DNA from: Globodera rostochiensis
Lineage: Eukaryota > Nematoda > Chromadorea > Rhabditida > Heteroderidae
Length of the DNA: 64,000 bases
Direction of reading: 5' to 3'
Assembly: GCA_018350325.1 (NCBI GenBank)
Contig: JAEVLN010000008.1
Span: forward strand, 2,232,001-2,296,000
Shown here in pieces: positions 1 to 8,149 of the stretch (the stretch's first letter is position 1; every line of letters begins with the position of its first letter). Both the position numbers and the translations under genes were made by a program. The notes below the pieces were generated by a model. The model did not search any database, had not been told where the DNA came from, and saw only the letters and a program-made list of their open reading frames with translations.

Positions 1-1670
1 GTTCTTTTTTGGCATTTTGCCTTTTGGCACTTTTCCCTTTTGGCATTTTTCCCGCGTTTGGCTTTTCTCCCGTGGCATTTCACCTTTTTGCACTTTTCCT
101 TTTGGCACCGTTCCCTTTTGGCATTTTGCCTTTTGGCACTTTTCCCTCTTGACATTTTCTCCCTTTTTACCTTTTTCCCCTTTAGGCACTTTCCCGCTTG
201 GCATTTTCCCCGCGTTTGGGTTTTCTCCCGTGGCATTTCACCTTTTTGCACTTTTTCCTTTGGCACCGGTTCCTCTTGGCATTTTGCCTTTTGGCACTTT
301 TCCCCGCTTTTGGCTTTTCTCCCGTGGCATTTCACCTTTTTGCACTTTTCCTTTTGGCACCGTTTCCTTTTGACATTTTCTCCCTTTTTACCTTTTGGCA
401 CTTTCCCGCTTGGCATTTTCCCCGTTTGGCTTTTCTCCCGTGGCATTTCACCTTTTTGCACTTTTCCTTTTGGCACCGTTCCCTCTTGGCATTTTGCCTT
501 TTGGCACTTTTCCCTCTCGGCACTGTTTCCCCGCTTTTGGCTTTTCCCCCGTGGCATTTCACCTTTTTGCACTTTTTCCTTTGGCACCGTTCCCTCTTGG
601 CATTTTGCCTTTTGGCACTTTTCCCTCTCGGCACTGTTTCCCCGCTTTTGGCTTTTCCCCCGTGGCATTTCACCTTTTTGCACTTTTCCTTTTGGCACCG
701 TTCCCTCTTGGCATTTTGCCTTTTGGCACTTTTCCCTCTCGGCACTGTTTCCCCGCTTTTGGCTTTTCCCCCGTGGCATTTCACCTTTTTGCACTTTTCC
801 TTTTGGCACCGTTCCCTCTTGGCATTTTGCCTTTTGGCACTTTTCCCTCTCGGCACTGTTTCACGCTTTTGGCTTTCCACCGTGGCATTTCACCTTTTTG
901 CACTTTTCCTTTTGGCACCGTTCCCTCTTGGCATTTTGCCTTTTGGCACTTTTCCCTCTCGGCACTGTTTCACGCTTTTGGCTTTTCCCCCGTGGCATTT
1001 GACCTTTTTGCACTTTTTCCTTTGGCACCGGTTCCTGTTGGCATTTTCCCTTTTGTCGCTTTCTCGCTTGGCACTTTTCCCCGCTTTTGGCTTTTCTTCC
1101 GTGGCATTTCACCTTTTTGCACTTTTCCTTTTGGCACCGTTTCCTTTTGACATTTTCTCCCTTTTTACCTTTTGGCACTTTCCCCCGTGGCATTTCACCT
1201 TTTTGCACTTTTCCTTTTGGCACCGTTCCCTCTTGGCATTTTGCCTTTTGGCACTTTTCCCACTCGGCACTGTTTCCCCGCTTTTGGCTTTTCCCCCGTG
1301 GCATTTCACCTTTTTGCACTTTTCCTTTTGGCACCGTTCCCTCTTGGCATTTTGCCTTTTGGCACTTTTCCCTCTCGGCACTGTTTCCCCGCTTTTGGCT
1401 TTTCCCCCGTGGCATTTCACCTTTTTGCACTTTTTCCTTTGGCACCGTTCCCTCTTGGCATTTTGCCTTTTGGCACTTTCTCGCTTGGCACTTTTCCCCG
1501 CTTTTGGCTTTTCCCCCGTGGCATTTCACCTTTTTCCACTTTTTCCTTTTGACATTTTCATCTTTGGCACTTTTCCCTCTTGGCATTTTCTCTCTTTTTC
1601 CCTTTTGGCACTTTTCCCGCTTGGCACTTATTTTTGCACTGGTTTTCCCTTTTATCTTTGTTAAAAAATT
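1..1670. repeat. 111-bp tandem repeat built from ~15-bp TTTTGGCA-type subunits
   Basis: The plus strand is pyrimidine-rich and made of variants of a TTTTGGCAYTTTTCCC-like subunit, arranged in a longer period. The landmark CGGCACTG recurs at 518, 629, 740 and 851 (period 111) and at 960. Because 111 is divisible by 3 and the units lack stop codons, open frames of up to 488 codons exist on the plus strand and Lys/Arg/Cys-rich frames on the minus strand. These are by-products of the repeat, not genes. The edge of the same repeat reappears at about 4944-5120 at the start of the second duplicated unit. Confidence 0.9.
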
Positions 1671-1754
1671 TTAAAACTAATTTATTTTGGCTTTAATAAA
1701 AGAAAAAAATGAATTAACCTGTTTGTTTAATTTTAATTAATTGAAAAAAGAATC

Positions 1755-1831
1755 TTGCATTCGGGAATTGAACCCACACATCACGTATTAAACGCTAAAG
1801 CGCTTATCCACTACCCCACCGACAGGAACGA
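1755..1831 (-). ncRNA. Degenerate tRNA-like element (possible SINE head), copy 1
   Basis: On the minus strand a box A-like motif (GGGGTAGTGGATAAGC) is followed about 30 nt later by a box B-like motif (GGTTCAATTCC), the spacing of an RNA polymerase III internal promoter. A fold gives a T-arm with 4 of 5 pairs, an acceptor with about 4 of 7 pairs and a weak anticodon stem with TAA in the loop. The pairing is too poor to call a working tRNA. It is more likely a tRNA pseudogene or tRNA-derived SINE; the neighbouring T/A-rich sequence fits but does not prove that. Confidence 0.45.
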
Positions 1832-2247
1832 AAGTTTCTCTTGCTTTTTCTTTACCATCCGCTAATCTCTGCTGCTCATCATTTCTCACTCACACTCCCT
1901 CCTTTCATTCTTTCTCTTGCCTCTTCTCCCTTACTCTTTCCCCTTCCTTCTTCCTCTGCGCTCCCACACCAATTGGACAGCGCTGCGCACCCGCTGCAAA
2001 TGAGCAGCGAGTGGCGTACGCGTCAGCGACGCGCACGCCACAGCGGGCAGCGCAGCCATTTGCTCAATATCTCTACCCCCACCTTATCTCTCATTTTTTC
2101 TCTCTTTCCCTTTCAAAAGTCTCTTCACTTTCAACACTATTTCCTTTATCCTTGTGACTAACCTTCTTCACATCTTAACCTTTTGGCACAACGTCCTTGC
2201 AAAATTCAAAACCCGCGTTACAAACACACAAACCATTCTCCTTTTTA
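1832..2247. other. CT-rich spacer, no gene supported
   Basis: The stretch is C/T-rich on the plus strand and contains a CpG-rich island (about 2013-2060, GCGTACGCGTCAGCG type). A 106-codon frame at 1841-2161 is low complexity (Ser/Leu/Pro) with no recognisable domain. It is identical in the second unit only because the whole segment is duplicated. I see no real gene here. Confidence 0.5.
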
Positions 2248-2303
2248 TATAAGGATTATTGAGGTCAATGCCACAGAATACGACAGCACCCCGCACATTT
2301 CAG

Positions 2304-2711
2304 TCCTCCCACCTTAGACGAAACTCCCGCCAAAAGTAACGTGACGCCCAAACTTTCTCAAACTCCAAAACTTTGATCACAGAACCTCTCGACTTGGTCG
2401 TCATGCCCGGCTTGGCCTTCACAACGAGCGGAAAGCGACTCGGCCATGGACGCGGCTTTTACGACCGCTTTCTGAACGACTATGCACAAAAATATGGAAC
2501 CGCGCCAAAAACGATCGGATTAGCGTTAAAGGTGCACTATTAGGACAAAAACGGGGTTAGAAAACATGACAAATCTTCGAAATTGCTGCTTTTACTTTAA
2601 CCCGCCCCGGCATTATTAGTGTAATTGTGTCGGTCCTTTAAGGTGCAATTAGTGGACGATTTGCCTATGGAAAGCAAGGATCGGATGGTGGATTTGTTGA
2701 TCCATGCATGA
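2304..2711 (+). pseudogene. 5-formyltetrahydrofolate cyclo-ligase, 3' exons only, copy 1
   Basis: Three exons (2304-2335, 2383-2531, 2643-2711) splice in frame into the C-terminal part of 5-formyl-THF cyclo-ligase (MTHFS). That enzyme converts 5-formyl-THF to 5,10-methenyl-THF using ATP. The signature DLVVMPGLAF, then KRLGHGRGFYDRFL, is the family's conserved PGxAFd...G.RLGxGxGYYD block. The frame ends in DDLPMESKDRMVDLLIHA and a stop. Nothing upstream encodes the N-terminal half, and all three copies in the window begin at about the same point, so this is a truncated fragment. It converges on RRP8 (stop codons 186 bp apart). Whether an intact gene exists elsewhere cannot be seen here. Confidence 0.82.
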
Positions 2712-2896
2712 ATATGTTCATACCATCCATCCCTAGCATCAACAATTGACGATTTTACAATAAATGCAGTTTTGGTGGTTGTTTTTATGCAACGATTTAT
2801 AACCTAGAGTCAAATGTAAGGGACAAATATTCATTTTGTTCGTCGCACTTTCGGGGTTTTTTAAAAAATAACAACGCGTAAATAAAGGATGAATTC

Positions 2897-4233
2897 TCAT
2901 CGCTTTTTGTAAAGGAATGGCTTCAGTCGGAGGTCCTTCGGTCGTTTATTTGTTATTTTTTCGACGACTTTCTCCAGGGTCAGCATCACGAAAAAGCCGT
3001 CACTGATCAGTTTCTGAAACAAACACGCTTAACAACTCCGACCTTAACTGCTAAATTTGCTGAAAGCATAAACCTTCCGTTTCATTTGAAATCCCATTTT
3101 TTGAACCGCTGACATAAATGTTGAGAAGCTTCGGAATCGACTCGTTATCTCCGCTATTTTGATCTTTCCACTAAAAAAGCGGCCATATTGTTAGGATCCA
3201 AAAGTCCATTCCCCCCCCCCCCCCCTCCTCTTACTCACTGCATTTTAAGCACTCGATGTGCTTCTCTAAAGAATTGTGCCAAATTCGTTCCCATCAGAGA
3301 CAGACAATACACACAAACGTCCACCGACTCAGACTCCAACGGCAACTCGGCCATGTCAGCCACCGAAACTCGCTCATTTGATGCCACGAGATCAAAGGAA
3401 TGGACTTGGAACCGTCCGCCCATTCGCTTGGCAATTTCCGCCTCACCGCACCCCAAATCCGCGACGACACTTTCGGGGGGAAGAAAGCCGAGCTCCAAGA
3501 CGATCTTGTCGAGTGGGTTCACCGGCCATTTGGATAGCTGAACAAAAAACGTCGTATTTTTAAACAGCAACTTAAAAGAAACGGGTCAGATTTACGCGAG
3601 AAAGTTTCCGTTTCTGTGCACACCAACTCGACCTGATGTTTGTACCCGCGATGATAAAGTCTGAAGGAATCGGGGTCCTTCTGGAAAAGCTCTGCGGAAG
3701 TTGCCGATGTTTGGCTGCAAAGCTGTTCGTTCAGAAAACGGAAGCGGGAAGCGTCCATTGAAGTCAGCGGCGAATTGTCGCCCCAGTCGACGGGAAAAGC
3801 ATCGCTCTGCCCAACCTCCTCCTCTTTGTCCCCGTTGAGTTGCCTCCTCTTCTTGGCCCGCTTCTTTTTCCCAAGCTTGTTGTTCCTTTTCCTCTTTTTG
3901 GTCGAACAACCACTTCCAATTACACTTCCAGTGTCTGCAATTCATTAATTAGTTAATTAATTGATAGAAAACACTTTTGAATATTCTTTCCATTTTCCTT
4001 TTTTGCCTCCTCTCTGACATCTCGCCCATTTGTTAGGCCATTGTCCATAAAAAGAACGCACTTTCCGTTTCCTCCTCCGCTGCTTTACGCTTTCGCTTTG
4101 CCCTATGCCTGACCGCCTGCCTCCAGGGCCTCTTTCCCACACTTTCCGATTTTTCCTTTCCTTCTGGCACTTTTTCCTTTACTTTCCGAATAGTCGACTT
4201 CTTCGAAATGCTTTCACTTTCACTAAAGCTCAT
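2897..4233 (-). CDS. RRP8: RRP8-type rRNA-processing methyltransferase, copy 1
   Basis: RRP8 (nucleomethylin) is a nucleolar SAM-dependent methyltransferase that makes m1A in large-subunit rRNA. Six exons splice without frame breaks: 4233-4062, 4013-3975, 3934-3624, 3537-3239, 3170-3074 and 3013-2897, giving about 344 residues (yeast and human forms are 392 and 456). The N-terminus is Ser/Lys-rich with several basic nuclear/nucleolar-type clusters. The family block RFRFLNEQL...YHRGYKHQVEL follows, then WPVNPLDKIV, SAM motif I VADLGCGEAEIA, the VHSFDLVA strand, CLSLMGTN and EAHRVLK. The C-terminus LKPFLYKKR matches the family ending. Introns are short; intron 4 carries a C15 tract (3211-3225). 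Copies 1 and 2 encode Asp where copy 3 has Gly in the linker (NGDKEE versus NGGKEE). Upstream lies only the NOG1 last exon, so a promoter is not evident. Confidence 0.9.
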
Positions 4234-4396
4234 CTATTCTTCTTTTATAAAGAACATTTATAAGATATTGGCATTTTATTGTTAGAATATAAGCGTAGGA
4301 ATAAGGAGGATCCTCAATTAAAAAAAAATCATAAGCTTTGTGACAACTTTTGCCAGTTTATAACAAAGAATGGTGCAACACAAAAATAACAACGAC

Positions 4397-4411
4397 GGGG
4401 GGGGGGGGGGG
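4397..4411. repeat. G15 homopolymer tract after the NOG1 stop codon, copy 1
   Basis: Fifteen consecutive G residues lie 1 bp beyond the complement of the NOG1 stop codon, so the transcript strand reads C15 just after the stop. The same tract is present after the stop in the other two copies (7857-7871 and 21772-21786). Similar C/G runs recur through the window. Confidence 0.85.
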
Positions 4412-4412
4412 C

Positions 4413-4565
4413 TTAACGTCTGTCCGTCTTCCCACTGGAACGCTTTCCGCTGAACAAATGCTTGGGCTTAAGGTCAAACACATGCCGATCAGCTTCGCCC
4501 TTACGCGCTTCACGAGCCAATTTGCGCTGTCCAAATCGTCCAATCTTCTTCGCTTTGACTCGAAT
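4413..4565 (-). pseudogene. Isolated last exon of NOG1, copy 1
   Basis: This encodes the terminal 50 residues of NOG1 (starting [17 protein letters not shown], ending [12 protein letters not shown] and stop). It is preceded by the same acceptor site and intron as the real gene at 21788-24354. Upstream, the copy keeps the whole last intron and only about 7 nt of exon 7 (to 4687), then switches abruptly to satellite DNA. There is no GTPase domain, so it cannot make NOG1. It may still act as a 3' leader for the adjacent RRP8 copy. Confidence 0.88.
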
Positions 4566-4687
4566 CTGACCAAGGGGATGGGGCATCAGTTAGAGATTTA
4601 GTATGATTTTAATCTCATCATCCAAATTAATTAGCCACAACATCGTTAAGTTGGAGGTTAAGCGCAACCAACCCATCGTCCTCACCT

Positions 4688-4943
4688 TTTGGGCTAGGAA
4701 TTTGAGATTGAATACCAACATAAATGTGTCTGATCAGTGTCTTAAAAGGCGCGAATAAATCCGTCAAATTCTGTTAAATTTAGTGGCTTCGCCCGTATCA
4801 AAAAGTGAACAAAAAAAGGCTAGGAATTTAGATTGAATACCAACATAAATGTGTCTGATCAGTGTCTTAAAAGGCGCGAATAAATCCGCAAATTCTGTTA
4901 ATTTAGTGGCTTCGCCGTATCAAAAAGTGAACCAAAAAAAAGG
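4688..4943. repeat. Two satellite monomers closing unit 1
   Basis: Two ~125-bp monomers of the window's major satellite begin right at the truncated NOG1 exon and end at the 111-bp repeat edge of unit 2. They carry several single-base gains and losses (for example CTTCGCCCGTATC and GAATTTAGATTG) that are not seen in monomers of the large array. Confidence 0.9.
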
Positions 4944-5214
4944 CTTTCCGCTTGGCACTTTTCCCCGCTTTTGGTTTTTCCCCCGTGGCATTTCACCTTT
5001 TCCATTTTTTCCTTTTGACATTTTCATCTTTGGCACTTTTCCCTCTTGGCATTTTCTCTCTTTTTCCTTTTGGCACTTTTCCCGCTTGGCACTTATTTTT
5101 GCACGGGTTTTTCCCCCTTTTATTTTGTTAAAAAATTTTAAAACTAATTTATTTTGGCTTTAATAAAAAAAAAAATGAATTAACTGTTTGTTTAATTTTA
5201 ATTAATTGAAAAAA

Positions 5215-5290
5215 GAATCTTGCATTCGGGATTGAACCCACACATCACGTATTAAACGCTAAAGCGCTTATCCACTACCCCACCGACAGG
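5215..5290 (-). ncRNA. Degenerate tRNA-like element, copy 2
   Basis: Same box A and box B arrangement as at 1755-1831, with a one-base deletion in the box B region (GGTTCAATCC). That would further weaken any polymerase III promoter. Treated as a duplicated pseudogene or SINE head. Confidence 0.4.
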
Positions 5291-5764
5291 AACGAAAGTT
5301 TCTCTTGCTTTTTCTTTACCATCCGCTAATCTCTGCTGCTCATCATTTCTCACTCACACTCCCTCCTTTCATTCTTTCTCTTGCCTCTTCTCCCTTACTC
5401 TTTCCCCTTCCTTCTTCCTCTGCGCTCCCACACCAATTGGACAGCGCTGCGCACCCGCTGCAAATGAGCAGCGAGTGGCGTACGCGTCAGCGACGCGCAC
5501 GCCACAGCGGGCAGCGCAGCCATTTGCTCAATATCTCTACCCCCACCTTATCTCTCATTTTTTCTCTCTTTCCCTTTCAAAAGTCTCTTCACTTTCAACA
5601 CTATTTCCTTTATCCTTGTGACTAACCTTCCTTCACATCTTAACCTTTTGGCACAACGTCCTGCAAAATTCAAAACCCGCGTTACAAACACACAAACCAT
5701 TCTCCTTTTATATAAGGATTATGAGGTCAATGCCACAGAATACGACACACCCCGCACATTTCAG

Positions 5765-6172
5765 TCCTCCCACCTTAGACGAAACTCCCGCCAAAAGTAA
5801 CGTGACGCCCAAACTTTCTCAAACTCCAAAACTTTGATCACAGAACCTCTCGACTTGGTCGTCATGCCCGGCTTGGCCTTCACAACGAGCGGAAAGCGAC
5901 TCGGCCATGGACGCGGCTTTTACGACCGCTTTCTGAACGACTATGCACAAAAATATGGAACCGCGCCAAAAACGATCGGATTAGCGTTAAAGGTGCACTA
6001 TTAGGACAAAAACGGGGTTAGAAAACATGACAAATCTTCGAAATTGCTGCTTTTACTTTAACCCGCCCCGGCATTATTAGTGTAATTGTGTCGGTCCTTT
6101 AAGGTGCAATTAGTGGACGATTTGCCTATGGAAAGCAAGGATCGGATGGTGGATTTGTTGATCCATGCATGA
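5765..6172 (+). pseudogene. 5-formyltetrahydrofolate cyclo-ligase, 3' exons only, copy 2
   Basis: Same three exons as at 2304-2711, offset by 3,461 bp, with the PGLAF and GHGRGFYDRF motifs and the stop intact. The 5' half of the gene is absent. Upstream intron sequence differs from copies 1 and 3 by small deletions (GATTATGAGG for GATTATTGAGG; GACACACC for GACAGCACC). Confidence 0.8.
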
Positions 6173-6357
6173 ATATGTTCATACCATCCATCCCTAGCAT
6201 CAACAATTGACGATTTTACAATAAATGCAGTTTTGGTGGTTGTTTTTATGCAACGATTTATAACCTAGAGTCAAATGTAAGGGACAAATATTCATTTTGT
6301 TCGTCGCACTTTCGGGGTTTTTTAAAAAATAACAACGCGTAAATAAAGGATGAATTC

Positions 6358-7693
6358 TCATCGCTTTTTGTAAAGGAATGGCTTCAGTCGGAGGTCCTTC
6401 GGTCGTTTATTTGTTATTTTTTCGACGACTTTCTCCAGGGTCAGCATCACGAAAAAGCCGTCACTGATCAGTTTCTGAAACAAACACGCTTAACAACTCC
6501 GACCTTAACTGCTAAATTTGCTGAAAGCATAAACCTTCCGTTTCATTTGAAATCCCATTTTTTGAACCGCTGACATAAATGTTGAGAAGCTTCGGAATCG
6601 ACTCGTTATCTCCGCTATTTTGATCTTTCCACTAAAAAAGCGGCCATATTGTTAGGATCCAAAAGTCCATTCCCCCCCCCCCCCCTCCTCTTACTCACTG
6701 CATTTTAAGCACTCGATGTGCTTCTCTAAAGAATTGTGCCAAATTCGTTCCCATCAGAGACAGACAATACACACAAACGTCCACCGACTCAGACTCCAAC
6801 GGCAACTCGGCCATGTCAGCCACCGAAACTCGCTCATTTGATGCCACGAGATCAAAGGAATGGACTTGGAACCGTCCGCCCATTCGCTTGGCAATTTCCG
6901 CCTCACCGCACCCCAAATCCGCGACGACACTTTCGGGGGGAAGAAAGCCGAGCTCCAAGACGATCTTGTCGAGTGGGTTCACCGGCCATTTGGATAGCTG
7001 AACAAAAAACGTCGTATTTTTAAACAGCAACTTAAAAGAAACGGGTCAGATTTACGCGAGAAAGTTTCCGTTTCTGTGCACACCAACTCGACCTGATGTT
7101 TGTACCCGCGATGATAAAGTCTGAAGGAATCGGGGTCCTTCTGGAAAAGCTCTGCGGAAGTTGCCGATGTTTGGCTGCAAAGCTGTTCGTTCAGAAAACG
7201 GAAGCGGGAAGCGTCCATTGAAGTCAGCGGCGAATTGTCGCCCCAGTCGACGGGAAAAGCATCGCTCTGCCCAACCTCCTCCTCTTTGTCCCCGTTGAGT
7301 TGCCTCCTCTTCTTGGCCCGCTTCTTTTTCCCAAGCTTGTTGTTCCTTTTCCTCTTTTTGGTCGAACAACCACTTCCAATTACACTTCCAGTGTCTGCAA
7401 TTCATTAATTAGTTAATTAATTGATAGAAAACACTTTTGAATATTCTTTCCATTTTCCTTTTTTGCCTCCTCTCTGACATCTCGCCCATTTGTTAGGCCA
7501 TTGTCCATAAAAAGAACGCACTTTCCGTTTCCTCCTCCGCTGCTTTACGCTTTCGCTTTGCCCTATGCCTGACCGCCTGCCTCCAGGGCCTCTTTCCCAC
7601 ACTTTCCGATTTTTCCTTTCCTTCTGGCACTTTTTCCTTTACTTTCCGAATAGTCGACTTCTTCGAAATGCTTTCACTTTCACTAAAGCTCAT
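6358..7693 (-). CDS. RRP8: RRP8-type rRNA-processing methyltransferase, copy 2
   Basis: Complete second RRP8 gene. All six exons match copy 1 at an offset of 3,460 bp (3,461 beyond the C tract). Splice sites, SAM motif I (VADLGCGEAE), the CLSLMGTN block and the LKPFLYKKR ending are intact, and the coding sequence looks identical to copy 1. The only difference I noticed inside the gene is the intronic C tract, one base shorter (C14, 6672-6685). Near identity over intergenic DNA as well as exons indicates recent duplication or gene conversion rather than old paralogues. Expression depends on whether a promoter exists in the truncated upstream DNA, which cannot be judged here. Confidence 0.9.
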
Positions 7694-7872
7694 CTATTCT
7701 TCTTTTATAAAGAACATTTATAAGATATTGGCATTTTATTGTTAGAATATAAGCGTAGGAATAAGGAGGATCCTCAATTAAAAAAAAATCATAAGCTTTG
7801 TGACAACTTTTGCCAGTTTATAACAAAGAATGGTGCAACACAAAAATAACAACGACGGGGGGGGGGGGGGGC

Positions 7873-8025
7873 TTAACGTCTTTCCGTCTTCCCACTGGAA
7901 CGCTTTCCGCTGAACAAATGCTTGGGCTTAAGGTCAAACACATGCCGATCAGCTTCGCCCTTACGCGCTTCACGAGCCAATTTGCGCTGTCCAAATCGTC
8001 CAATCTTCTTCGCTTTGACTCGAAT
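7873..8025 (-). pseudogene. Isolated last exon of NOG1, copy 2
   Basis: Same exon as 4413-4565 and 21788-21940, followed by G15 at 7857-7871. One transversion changes the ending GKTDRR to GKTERR. Upstream it keeps the last intron and about 7 nt of exon 7, then joins satellite DNA at about 8148. Confidence 0.88.
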
Positions 8026-8149
8026 CTGACCAAGGGGATGGGGCATCAGTTAGAGATTTAGTATGATTTTAATCTCATCATCCAAATTAATTAGCCACAA
8101 CATCGTTAAGTTGGAGGTTAAGCGCAACCAACCCATCGTCCTCACCTTT

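Larger units (their letters stand above)
1484..4943. repeat. Direct duplication unit, copy 1 (3,460 bp)
   Basis: The segment 1484-4943 is repeated head-to-tail from 4944. In order it holds the edge of the 111-bp repeat, a tRNA-like element, a CT-rich stretch, the 3' exons of a cyclo-ligase gene, complete RRP8, the last exon of NOG1, and two satellite monomers. Offsets between equivalent features in copies 1 and 2 are 3,460-3,461 bp throughout. The part from about 2248 to 4687 also matches a third copy at about 19634-22067. Confidence 0.92.

Noticed and set aside
40..1674. Long Phe/Trp/His-rich and Lys/Cys-rich frames as genes
   Set aside because: They follow the 111-bp repeat in several frames and both strands, with no start context or domain.
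1755..1831. Functional tRNA-Leu(UAA)
   Set aside because: The acceptor and D stems have too many mismatches, and the second copy has a box B deletion.
1841..2161. 106-codon frame conserved in two copies
   Set aside because: Identity is explained by the 3.46-kb duplication. The translation is CT-rich low complexity.
3188..3570. Plus-strand frames opposite RRP8
   Set aside because: The minus-strand frame carries the SAM-binding motifs. The plus-strand frames are its shadows.
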